IMG/VR virus record: IMGVR_UViG_3300009314_000071
Location: 1 to 28,049 of that record
DNA length: 28,049 nucleotides
Source of the DNA: a virus
Reading direction: 5' to 3' (one strand)
Below the pieces are notes generated by a model. That model was given only the letters and a program-made list of their open reading frames with translations. It ran no database searches and was not told the origin of the DNA. Each line of letters starts with the position of its first letter. Within the stretch, counting starts at the first letter, position 1. A program made the translations under genes and the position numbers. This document shows positions 22,016 to 27,946 of this stretch, piece after piece.

Positions 22016-22292
22016 AGGCTCGTTTGTTAGGGTGTAAGTATTGCCAAATATCTCGCCAGCTCTCTGTTTTTAAGAACGATAACGCTTTCTCGTTGCCATA
22101 CCTGGCTTGTCTTAAATTCCAGTTAGCGAAATGCTGTATCAACTCGTACATAAATCTTGAATAAATCTCAACCGAATCTAATTCAAGTATATCATATTTT
22201 GACCATAAAAGATAGAGGGTATACCCATTTATTTTAAAATAATTTATCTCCGACGGTAAATCTATCTTACCACGAACCGAAAGCCTTGTCAA
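21975..22292 (-). CDS. Hypothetical protein, 105 aa, first gene of the late operon
   Basis: The frame opens at TTG 22292 but this base is the first T of a predicted -35 box, so that start may not be transcribed from the local promoter; the first in-frame ATG is at 22151. The sequence is aromatic (INGYTLYLLWSKYDILE; SWRDIWQYLHPNKRAYARSK). The true start is unresolved. Not recognised. Confidence 0.5.
   Translation of the reverse strand: MTRLSVRGKIDLPSEINYFKINGYTLYLLWSKYDILELDSVEIYSRFMYELIQHFANWNLRQARYGNEKALSFLKTESWRDIWQYLHPNKRAYARSKKSYKAEED
22264..22292 (-). promoter_or_regulatory. Leftward promoter of the late module
   Basis: On the minus strand, TTGACA (22287-22292), a 17-base spacer and TAAGAT (22264-22269). 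It is divergent from the rightward early promoter, with 49 bases between the two -35 boxes. Confidence 0.6.
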
Positions 22293-22341
22293 GTATCAAT
22301 CTCGGCATATCTGACTATTTGAAAATACTTAACACGAGGGC

Positions 22342-22370
22342 TTGACAACCCCTATGTCATAGTGTATACT
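22342..22370 (+). promoter_or_regulatory. Rightward early promoter
   Basis: TTGACA (22342-22347), 17 bases, TATACT (22365-22370). This is the strongest promoter match in the window and it precedes the early genes. Confidence 0.9.
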
Positions 22371-22386
22371 AACTATTGAAGTTAGT
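22368..22386 (+). promoter_or_regulatory. Inverted repeat over the early promoter start site
   Basis: ACTAAC and GTTAGT, 6-bp arms 7 bases apart, overlap the -10 box and the predicted start at about 22377. It is a candidate operator; the MerR-like protein at 23548 or another small early protein might bind it. Confidence 0.4.
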
Positions 22387-22399
22387 AAAAGGAGGACAC

Positions 22400-22594
22400 A
22401 TGGATATAATACAACAGTTACAGCAAATCAAGCAAGCAGTAATGCACATGACCAATGATAAACGGTTACGCCGAGTGCCTTTTCCAATACGGCAAAAGAG
22501 TGCTACAAGGATTTTTCGAGCATTAAAGATAGCTATAAAAGAATTCAAACGACTTGAAAAAGAGGTAGCAAAATATGAAGCGGAAAGTTTGTAA
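22400..22594 (+). CDS. Hypothetical helical protein, 64 aa
   Basis: The first gene of the early module. The ATG follows AAAGGAGG by 4 bases. It is almost wholly helical and basic (IIQQLQQIKQAVMHM; TRIFRALKIAIKEFKRLEKE). Not recognised. Confidence 0.7.
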   Translation: MDIIQQLQQIKQAVMHMTNDKRLRRVPFPIRQKSATRIFRALKIAIKEFKRLEKEVAKYEAESL

Positions 22595-22757
22595 ACTTCA
22601 ATTCTATTGGCGGCTACTTATTGTTACCTCTCTCTTAATCAACGCCTTAAATGGCTGGCAAGCGGTGAGTAAGTGGGTAGGAAGTCAGCCGGCGTTTAAA
22701 AGGTTCGCTATGAATTTAATGATAGACGGAGCGAAGTATAGGTGGTGGCGGTGGTAA
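22575..22757 (+). CDS. Small membrane-associated protein, 60 aa
   Basis: A basic start (MKRKVCKLQFYWR), one hydrophobic segment (LLIVTSLLINALNGW), and a basic aromatic end (YRWWRW). It overlaps the previous gene by 20 bases with GAGGT upstream of its ATG. Possibly an inner membrane peptide. Function unknown. Confidence 0.5.
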   Translation: MKRKVCKLQFYWRLLIVTSLLINALNGWQAVSKWVGSQPAFKRFAMNLMIDGAKYRWWRW

Positions 22758-22813
22758 TATTCTGGTTCTGTGTAATTGTGTTGTTCGTAATATGTATGAC
22801 ACAAGGAGGGTAA
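22742..22813 (+). CDS. 23-aa single-span membrane peptide
   Basis: A GTG-started frame overlapping the preceding gene; its peptide VVAVVIFWFCVIVLFVICMT is nearly all membrane span. GGAG lies about 9 bases upstream, and its end overlaps the ribosome site of the next gene. Could be a real tiny membrane protein or a chance frame. Confidence 0.35.
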   Translation: MVAVVIFWFCVIVLFVICMTQGG

Positions 22814-22814
22814 C

Positions 22815-22955
22815 ATGAAACTCCCAAAAGACCGTGGCGAAGTGTTTCAGATTATCGCCCGCAAGTTACAACTTGACTATTCATATGGTATGTTAAAGTG
22901 GAACAGATTTTGCACGAAGTTAACGTTACTGAATAACTGGTATAATCAAAGGTGA
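22815..22955 (+). CDS. Hypothetical protein, 46 aa
   Basis: The ATG follows AAGGAGGGTAAC. The sequence MKLPKDRGEVFQIIARKLQL then SYGMLKWNRFCTKLTLLNNW is basic and helical. Not recognised. Confidence 0.6.
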   Translation: MKLPKDRGEVFQIIARKLQLDYSYGMLKWNRFCTKLTLLNNWYNQR

Positions 22956-22958
22956 CTT

Positions 22959-23135
22959 ATGCAGATATGTAATCTATGCAATCAGATGGTAGATAAGGGA
23001 TATTTCTGCGAGGAATGCGGCAATTTCTATTGTGAAGAATGTTCGGACGAATACTTGATAGTGTATCAAAATGGCCCAGATGATAGCGAAAGCGTATGTT
23101 TAAACTGTCAGGGAACTACGGTTAATAATGATTGA
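22959..23135 (+). CDS. Small double zinc-finger protein, 58 aa
   Basis: Eight cysteines in pairs: CNLC, CEECGNFYCEEC, and CLNC near the end. This fits a cross-braced or treble-clef fold of the RING/FYVE kind that binds two zinc ions. AAAGGTG lies before the ATG. Possible protein- or nucleic acid-binding role, inferred. Confidence 0.65.
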   Translation: MQICNLCNQMVDKGYFCEECGNFYCEECSDEYLIVYQNGPDDSESVCLNCQGTTVNND

Positions 23136-23160
23136 CAGAAGATTATACAAGGTGTAATAT
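23132..23160 (+). promoter_or_regulatory. Second early promoter
   Basis: TTGACA (23132-23137), a 17-base spacer, TAATAT (23155-23160). It overlaps the stop of the zinc-finger gene and drives the MerR/Cas4-like cluster. Confidence 0.8.
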
Positions 23161-23175
23161 ATAGGTAAGGAGGGC

Positions 23176-23370
23176 ATGATGAAAATGGCAGACATAGACA
23201 AAATCGTAAAGTTTACAAAAGAGCCTTCAACAGCTATTTATGTATGGGAGTATCAGAAAGACCAATTAACCAAAATCCTTAATGAAAAGGACGGGCTTGT
23301 TAGTATAGCTGATGTTATAGGGTTTTTACTCAGAGAGTATGAGTTAAAGAAGGAGTTTATGGATGAGTAG
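23176..23370 (+). CDS. Hypothetical protein, 64 aa
   Basis: ATG ATG at 23176/23179 after AAGGAGGG; the second has better spacing. The part LTKILNEKDG then SIADVIGFLLREYELKKEF resembles the helix pair of ribbon-helix-helix proteins, but the match is loose. It overlaps the next gene by 8 bases. Confidence 0.6.
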   Translation: MMKMADIDKIVKFTKEPSTAIYVWEYQKDQLTKILNEKDGLVSIADVIGFLLREYELKKEFMDE

Positions 23371-23551
23371 ATTAAACACTTATATTTGCGATTTGTGTAA
23401 AGACGAAATCCCTGTAGACAGCATGGGTCAACCAAGAGCATTAGATTTGACTAAAGTATTATTTGAGGTTGACTGCAATATATGCGACAAGTGTTTAGGG
23501 AGACTAAAAGAGATGTTCGATAAACAGTTTAGAGTTAAGGAGGAAAAATGA
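23363..23551 (+). CDS. Small zinc-finger protein, 62 aa
   Basis: Two cysteine pairs (ICDLC and CNICDKC) 28 residues apart. This fits one zinc site of a small ribbon or LIM-like fold. It overlaps the following gene by 4 bases (ATGA), which suggests coupling. Function unknown. Confidence 0.65.
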   Translation: MSRLNTYICDLCKDEIPVDSMGQPRALDLTKVLFEVDCNICDKCLGRLKEMFDKQFRVKEEK

Positions 23552-23877
23552 TGCGTATCAATCAGGCTTGCCAGCGTCTTACTATGGATTTAGGGTTCCC
23601 TATCACCCCTACGACCCTACGGTTCTATGAACGAATAGGGCTTGTTACGCCAGAGAGAACACGGAATAAGACGAGAGAGTATCGTAAATTCGGGGACAAA
23701 GAATATGCCTTACTTCAGAAGGCTATTATCCTGCGAAAACTCAATTATTCTACCGTTATGGTAGATGAGGTATTAAATAAGAATAATGCAGATATGCTTC
23801 ATGCCTTGAAAGAGGATTTAAAAGTAAGACAAGAACAGCTTAATAAGTGGTGTGACATATTGAAGGAGATACTATGA
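23548..23877 (+). CDS. MerR-family-like regulator
   Basis: 109 aa. The pattern TPTTLRFYERIGLVTPER then REYRKFGDKEYALLQKAI is the MerR winged helix-turn-helix: recognition helix, wing and second helix. The C-terminal helix (NADMLHALKEDLKVRQEQLN) would dimerise. There is no metal-binding C-terminal domain. It probably controls the divergent promoters, whose 17-base spacers are however normal rather than MerR-like (19-20). AAGGAGG precedes the start. Confidence 0.75.
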   Translation: MMRINQACQRLTMDLGFPITPTTLRFYERIGLVTPERTRNKTREYRKFGDKEYALLQKAIILRKLNYSTVMVDEVLNKNNADMLHALKEDLKVRQEQLNKWCDILKEIL

Positions 23878-24515
23878 AACTTCAACAAATTATCAACGAA
23901 AAACTACTCAAAGAACAAGAGGAACGCAGTAAGCGTGTCCGTAGCGGACTCTGGTCACCAAGCAGTTTTGGTCGCTGTTACCGTTATCAAGTGTGGAATA
24001 GACGCAATGAACCCCCAACGAATTTACCCGACGAAAGAGCACTCCGCATTTTCCGTGTTGGTAAACTTTTTCACGACTTCATAGAAAAAGAGTTACCTAT
24101 ACATCAAAAAGAGGTTATGGTTGAAAAAGACGATGTGTTAGGTTACGCTGATATAGTTAGTGAGGACACGGTTATAGACATTAAAAGTCAACACTCAAGA
24201 GCATTTCATTATATGTATAAGAAAACCTACGACATAGCCAAAGAAAAGTATTCCAACTGGCTTCAGGTAGCCTGGTATGGGTGGGTTCTTGAAAAGAAAA
24301 TGTGTGGCTTAATTATGATTTCACGAGATGACCTTACTATAAATGAATACTATATACCGACGGAAAAGTGGGTTGGGGAGGTGCAAAAAGAGTTGAGTGT
24401 CCTTCGAAGTTTCTGGGGTAAATCAGAGCTTCCGCCTCCCAATCCACGAGCTTTTGGAGGGAAAGAAAACCGCTACTGCCCTTATAAAGATAAATGCGGA
24501 GGTGATTGCAAATGA
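23874..24515 (+). CDS. Cas4/RecB-like PD-(D/E)XK nuclease
   Basis: 213 aa. Nuclease core: H67 in LFHDFIEKEL, D93 in LGYADIV, D102 and K104 in VIDIKSQ, and Q131 in WLQVAWYGW (motif III QxxxY). One cysteine near the N-terminus (C35 in SFGRCYRYQ) and three at the C-terminus (C202, C208, C212 in YCPYKDKCGGDC) match the four-cysteine iron-sulphur cluster of Cas4/AddB enzymes. Phage Cas4-like proteins probably process DNA ends during replication or recombination. No CRISPR array or other cas gene is present. Confidence 0.85.
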   Translation: MKLQQIINEKLLKEQEERSKRVRSGLWSPSSFGRCYRYQVWNRRNEPPTNLPDERALRIFRVGKLFHDFIEKELPIHQKEVMVEKDDVLGYADIVSEDTVIDIKSQHSRAFHYMYKKTYDIAKEKYSNWLQVAWYGWVLEKKMCGLIMISRDDLTINEYYIPTEKWVGEVQKELSVLRSFWGKSELPPPNPRAFGGKENRYCPYKDKCGGDCK

Positions 24516-24883
24516 TAGAACTACCAACACTTATTGAGAAATTAGAAAAATTGCCAAGTTTAATTGCCCGCCAATCTTATATCGTAGAAGACGCACATAA
24601 GAACTACAAGCAAAAGGAAGCAGAATATGATAACTACTTCGCCCGACGGCTTCTTGAGTTAAAAGCTACAAATGATAAGTTTACGGTAACTGAAACGAAG
24701 TATCTTACCCAAAGAGATACAGGAGTGTATGGCAAACGGCTTGAAGTAATTGAGGCAGAAGCAAAATATCGGGCAGAGGAAGTACGTAGACAAGAGCTTG
24801 ATGACCAATATACAGCATATAAAGTGATAGCCCGTGTAAAAATGGCAGAGTTAAGAACCACCGACGATGGGTGGCAGAAATGA
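24512..24883 (+). CDS. Coiled-coil protein, 123 aa
   Basis: Start at ATG 24512, overlapping the previous stop (ATGA); an upstream TTG adds two residues. It consists almost wholly of long charged helices (KNYKQKEAEYDNYFARRLLE; AEAKYRAEEVRRQELDDQYT). It may be a recombination or replication accessory partner of the Cas4-like enzyme; no motif proves this. Confidence 0.65.
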   Translation: MIELPTLIEKLEKLPSLIARQSYIVEDAHKNYKQKEAEYDNYFARRLLELKATNDKFTVTETKYLTQRDTGVYGKRLEVIEAEAKYRAEEVRRQELDDQYTAYKVIARVKMAELRTTDDGWQK

Positions 24884-25011
24884 AAATTTTATTTATAATT
24901 TTAGGAGTTTTATTTATTTTAAGTTTTATTTGGATAGGAAATATTGCTCAACAAGTTGCAAGAGTAAAAAAAATAAGCGACATAATGGTAGAAATTTTAC
25001 AAAGGAGGTAG
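24880..25011 (+). CDS. Small membrane protein, 43 aa
   Basis: ATGA overlap with the preceding gene gives translational coupling. One membrane span (ILFIILGVLFILSFIWIG) is followed by a short charged helix. Its stop overlaps the AAAGGAGG site of the next gene. Function unknown. Confidence 0.6.
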   Translation: MKILFIILGVLFILSFIWIGNIAQQVARVKKISDIMVEILQRR

Positions 25012-25013
25012 TT

Positions 25014-25280
25014 ATGAAAATATGCTGTGAAAAATGGAAAAAAATAAAGCATCTCGCTTTATATACTAATCATTATCAAAGAGGTTATGAAGCAATAGAT
25101 AATGATGAATATGTAAAAACTCACGGTTATAAATATACCGAAACTATTTCTTATTGTCCAATATGCGGAAATGACATTTCTGACGAAACCGAAGCGAAAG
25201 ATGATAAATCAATAGATAATATATATATCGCAATTAACGATATGTTAAACCGATTGAGAAAATTAGAAAAAAGGAGGTAG
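25014..25280 (+). CDS. Small cysteine-containing protein, 88 aa
   Basis: ATG 25014 follows a perfect AAAGGAGG by 5 bases; the longer open frame from 24867 is not supported. Cysteines at MKICCEKW and YCPICGND form a possible zinc site. Ends in a charged helix (MLNRLRKLEKRR). Function unknown. Confidence 0.65.
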   Translation: MKICCEKWKKIKHLALYTNHYQRGYEAIDNDEYVKTHGYKYTETISYCPICGNDISDETEAKDDKSIDNIYIAINDMLNRLRKLEKRR

Positions 25281-25282
25281 TT

Positions 25283-25645
25283 ATGGCACAACAAGTAAAT
25301 ATGGACTGTAAAAAGTGTTTAAGACAAACCCTTCATTGGGACAATAGAGAGAACAAGCGTAACCCTAAAGCACCTGATTACAAATGTGCTACTTGCGGTG
25401 AAGGGATATGGCTTCCGAAACCCCGCCAGCCTAAACCTCCTTACCAACCTCTTACCACACCAAAAGAACTTGTAAGGAACGGCATGCCGAAGCCAAAAGA
25501 CGATTGCACCATCTCTGCCCTTGCGATTATTAAATCTCTGATAGAGTCTCACTTTTATAACTATGCTTTACCTCAAGAAGAAGTTATTGAAAGAATTTGG
25601 GACCACATAGTGCTGTTCAGAGAGAGGTTTAGGAATGGAAACTAA
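25283..25645 (+). CDS. Zinc-ribbon protein, 120 aa
   Basis: An N-terminal four-cysteine ribbon (CKKC and CATCGEGIW, residues 9-39), a Pro/Lys-rich linker, and a helical C-terminus (ISALAIIKSLIESHFYNYAL). AAAAGGAGG precedes the ATG. Ribbon plus helical domain suggests nucleic acid binding. Not recognised. Confidence 0.65.
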   Translation: MAQQVNMDCKKCLRQTLHWDNRENKRNPKAPDYKCATCGEGIWLPKPRQPKPPYQPLTTPKELVRNGMPKPKDDCTISALAIIKSLIESHFYNYALPQEEVIERIWDHIVLFRERFRNGN

Positions 25646-25904
25646 ATACATTAAGCTAAAAGACGCCCCAAAATTCTGTAAGTTAAATGAATTTGATGCA
25701 GCGGTTTGCTTATCAGATTACATAGACAAATGCAAAGACAAACGTATGAGCTGTATGAAAGTTGTTAAGCAAATCATGAAGTTAAAAAAACCTATTGTTC
25801 TAAAGAACCAAAAGGACTTGGGTAATCAATTAAATATGTATGTAGAAGAAATCACAGAAAAAGAGTATATGGACAGTTTACCTTGGTGGAAACGATGGAG
25901 ATAA
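25635..25904 (+). CDS. Hypothetical protein, 89 aa
   Basis: Starts 11 bases inside the preceding gene after AGAGAGG. Mixed helical, basic, with several cysteines (KFCKLNEFDAAVCLSDYIDK) and an aromatic end (SLPWWKRWR). Not recognised. Confidence 0.6.
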   Translation: METKYIKLKDAPKFCKLNEFDAAVCLSDYIDKCKDKRMSCMKVVKQIMKLKKPIVLKNQKDLGNQLNMYVEEITEKEYMDSLPWWKRWR

Positions 25905-26101
25905 AACGTTGTTGGTGTAGCAGAAAATTAATCAAAGGCGTAGTGAACGTTCACTTCTGCCCAGTCCATAAGTTTGAGATAACTAAAACACCAAAAAATA
26001 AACCCCGACGGGAGAAGATTGGAAAATATTCAGGATATAGTAAGAATAAAGAATTCGGATTAAACTGGAAAAAAATAGTTGACATAAGACCTGTGGAATG
26101 A
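25895..26101 (+). CDS. Small Cys/His protein, 68 aa
   Basis: ATG 25895 (MEIKRCWCSRKLIKG) overlaps the previous gene by 10 bases. CWC, then HFCPVHKFE give a possible zinc site. The C-terminus is basic. The coding end carries the third early promoter. Confidence 0.55.
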   Translation: MEIKRCWCSRKLIKGVVNVHFCPVHKFEITKTPKNKPRREKIGKYSGYSKNKEFGLNWKKIVDIRPVE

Positions 26102-26107
26102 TAAAAT
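26079..26107 (+). promoter_or_regulatory. Third early promoter, before the replication genes
   Basis: TTGACA (26079-26084), a 17-base spacer, TAAAAT (26102-26107). Predicted start near 26114, leaving a leader of about 143 bases before the initiator gene. Confidence 0.85.
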
Positions 26108-26113
26108 GTTCTC

Positions 26114-26256
26114 CAGATAAGGAATAATATGGAATTAGAAGCTCAGGCAAAAAGGAGTCAGTTTTTTCTTTTTAGGAAACGGTGGGTTATAACTGACCCG
26201 CTTGAGAAATCAAGCCAGCCTGAGCGACTGCCGTTTCCTATCTTATTTTGGAGAGC
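26114..26256 (+). promoter_or_regulatory. Structured leader RNA of the replication initiator gene
   Basis: A 10-bp perfect stem (26173-26182 with 26231-26240) encloses two adjacent hairpins, 26184-26199 (GGGT/ACCC) and 26200-26215 (GCTTGA-GAAA-TCAAGC), forming a three-way junction 16 bases before the ATG. Competing pairings exist: GTCAGTT (26157-26163) with AACTGAC (26191-26197), and CTCAGGC (26142-26148) with GCCTGAG (26218-26224). A T-rich run follows 26163. Attenuator or riboswitch-like control is possible. Confidence 0.5.
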
Positions 26257-26296
26257 ATGGCAAACCCACAAAAAGAAAATGGATATACGCCTATAG
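26129..26296 (+). CDS. Possible leader-encoded 55-aa protein
   Basis: ATG with AAGGA five bases upstream opens a frame through the leader and 40 bases into the initiator gene. The peptide (MELEAQAKRSQFFLFRKRWV, then RLPFPILFWRAWQTHKKK) is plausible but its bases are also those of the predicted RNA structure. If translated, ribosomes would disrupt the stem. Confidence 0.35.
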   Translation: MELEAQAKRSQFFLFRKRWVITDPLEKSSQPERLPFPILFWRAWQTHKKKMDIRL

Positions 26297-26940
26297 CAAA
26301 TGAGTTGTTAGAAGCATTAGGCAAAACTCGAATATCAGGAGAAGCAAGACAGATGCTTGATATAATTCTCCGCAAAACTTATGGCTGGAACAAATCTACT
26401 GACCCCATTTCCACCACTCAATTCACAGCTTACACAGGACTTACAAGACGGTCTATATACAAAGCACGCCGAAAGCTAAGAGAGATGAATATCATCACTG
26501 TCTCCCAAAAGGGAGCTAGGCATACCTTAAGCTATTCTATTCAAAAGGATTATGACAATTGGGTACTGTCTCCCAAAAAGGAGGTATCTCCCAAAAAGGT
26601 CACTAGGGTGTCTCCCAAAAAGCGGTATACAAAAGACAATATAACAAAAGACAATATATATATGCAGAAGGAGAACCCTGTAGCCACTATCGTGTCTACG
26701 TATTTCACCCTTAGAGACTACACTAAAGACCCCCAATGGTGTAAGCAGAGCTTCAGCCGACATTGCAAACCTGCTAAGGCACTCTTAGACGTCGCCCGCG
26801 GGGAGCTACCTATTGTCTTAACCAACTTACGCAAAGCAAAAGAATACTTCGCCAAGAAGCAACTGGATTGGACTTTAGAAACCGTTTTAAAAAGGTGGAT
26901 TGACATAACAAAGGAGGGGAGTACACGAAGATATGCCTAA
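26257..26940 (+). CDS. Replication initiator, lambda O-like
   Basis: 227 aa from ATG 26257 with GGAGAG just upstream. The N-terminal 85 residues (ENGYTPIANELLEAL, then RQMLDIILRKTYGWNKSTD, then LTRRSIYKARRKLREMNII) form the winged helix-turn-helix of the phage replication protein O family. The middle is a repetitive hinge with three VSPKK-like units, encoded by iterons. The C-terminal domain (YFAKKQLDWTLETVLKRW) would contact the helicase. It binds the origin inside its own gene and loads the downstream DnaB-like helicase. Confidence 0.85.
   Translation: MANPQKENGYTPIANELLEALGKTRISGEARQMLDIILRKTYGWNKSTDPISTTQFTAYTGLTRRSIYKARRKLREMNIITVSQKGARHTLSYSIQKDYDNWVLSPKKEVSPKKVTRVSPKKRYTKDNITKDNIYMQKENPVATIVSTYFTLRDYTKDPQWCKQSFSRHCKPAKALLDVARGELPIVLTNLRKAKEYFAKKQLDWTLETVLKRWIDITKEGSTRRYA
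26501..26658 (+). repeat. Iterons and AT-rich tandem repeat: candidate origin inside the initiator gene
   Basis: Four copies of TCTCCCAAAA(A)G begin at 26501, 26569, 26587 and 26611. They are directly followed by a perfect tandem 15-base duplication (26629-26643 and 26644-26658, ACAAAAGACAATATA) and then TATATG. Iterons plus an AT-rich melting region in the middle of an O-like gene is the lambdoid origin arrangement. The repeats also encode the repeated SPKK and TKDNI peptides. Confidence 0.75.
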
Positions 26941-26982
26941 TTATGCACAGGGAATGGTACAAGATTTAAGGGGGGATTACGT

Positions 26983-27927
26983 ATGGACAGAGAATCAAAT
27001 CAAATTCTGGAGAGAACACTTGCGGAAATACAAGAAAGACATGGAAGTAAGAGAGATGGCAAACAGCATCATCAAAACCCTAACAGAGTGGCAAAGAAAC
27101 ACAGCTCAACTGGGAAAACGATACAGGAATATTGGGAAAGATATAGAGAACAAATCGACCAACGAAAACTCCGAGTGGCTCCAGAATTACCAACAGGAAT
27201 TAGATTCTTGGATGAAAAAACGGACGGACTTCATAAGGGCGAACTCTGGTGTATCTCAGGCAAATCAGGCTCAGGCAAAACCTCTTTAGCCTTACAAATA
27301 GGGAGGAATATAGCTGAAACCCCAACAAATTCGGTATTATTCATATCTTTAGAGATGAAAGGTGAGCAGTTGGTAGGCAGAATGTTTAGCGAGATGATGA
27401 AGATAGACAATGAGAAACTCAGGTTAGGTATCTACCAAAAGTCCTATGCCGATACCTTCTCAAACTTCCTCGCTGGTATAGACTTTGAGATTGTCGAGTA
27501 TGGCTACTCATTCATTGAGATAGTTAAAGTCATTAAGGATTACTATCCCAATAACAAACCCGATGTGATTATTATAGACTTTGCCCAGCTTATAGCGTGG
27601 GATGTCTTTAAAGACCAACGGCTTGCTATGGAGTCTTATGTTCGAAAGCTTGCAGAACTCGCTAAGATGGAAAATATAGCCATTATTCTTGTATCACAAC
27701 TTAGGCGACTTCCTTCTGGAGCGGACTACAATCGTCCACCTGACATGACTGACCTTAAAGGGACTGGGTCTCTTGAACAACTCTCTCATGTAGTAGTTCT
27801 TATATACAGATACTTCGAGCATGAAGTAGAGCGATACATCTTGAAACTCGCCAAGAACAGGCACGGTCAAGTCGGAGAAACCGAGATAGATTTTATAGGC
27901 AAAGAGTATAGATTTAAGGAATTATGA
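26983..27927 (+). CDS. DnaB-like replicative helicase (RecA-fold)
   Basis: 314 aa. From about residue 68 it is a DnaB C-terminal domain: LPTGIRFLDEKTDGLHKGEL, Walker A GKSGSGKTS (93-101), FISLEMKGEQLVGRMFS, Walker B VIIIDF (195-200), SQLRR (238-242), and DLKGTGSLEQLSHVVVL. It lacks the DnaB N-terminal domain; the first 66 residues are short and polar. The ATG at 26983 has AAGGGGGG upstream. It unwinds DNA at the fork and should be loaded by the O-like initiator. A second long frame overlaps its first 300 bases. Confidence 0.85.
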   Translation: MDRESNQILERTLAEIQERHGSKRDGKQHHQNPNRVAKKHSSTGKTIQEYWERYREQIDQRKLRVAPELPTGIRFLDEKTDGLHKGELWCISGKSGSGKTSLALQIGRNIAETPTNSVLFISLEMKGEQLVGRMFSEMMKIDNEKLRLGIYQKSYADTFSNFLAGIDFEIVEYGYSFIEIVKVIKDYYPNNKPDVIIIDFAQLIAWDVFKDQRLAMESYVRKLAELAKMENIAIILVSQLRRLPSGADYNRPPDMTDLKGTGSLEQLSHVVVLIYRYFEHEVERYILKLAKNRHGQVGETEIDFIGKEYRFKEL

Positions 27928-27946
27928 AACAGGCTTTTATAGAGAG

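Noticed and set aside
23874-24515. Cas4-like gene as sign of a CRISPR-Cas locus
   Set aside because: No repeats, cas1 or cas2 are nearby. Cas4-like nucleases are common in phages as independent DNA-processing enzymes.
24867-25013. N-terminal extension of the 88-aa protein
   Set aside because: This part overlaps a better membrane-peptide frame (24880-25011), and the ribosome site points to ATG 25014.
26501-26658. CRISPR-like repeat array
   Set aside because: The units are 12-13 bases with irregular spacing inside a coding gene; they fit iterons, not CRISPR repeats.
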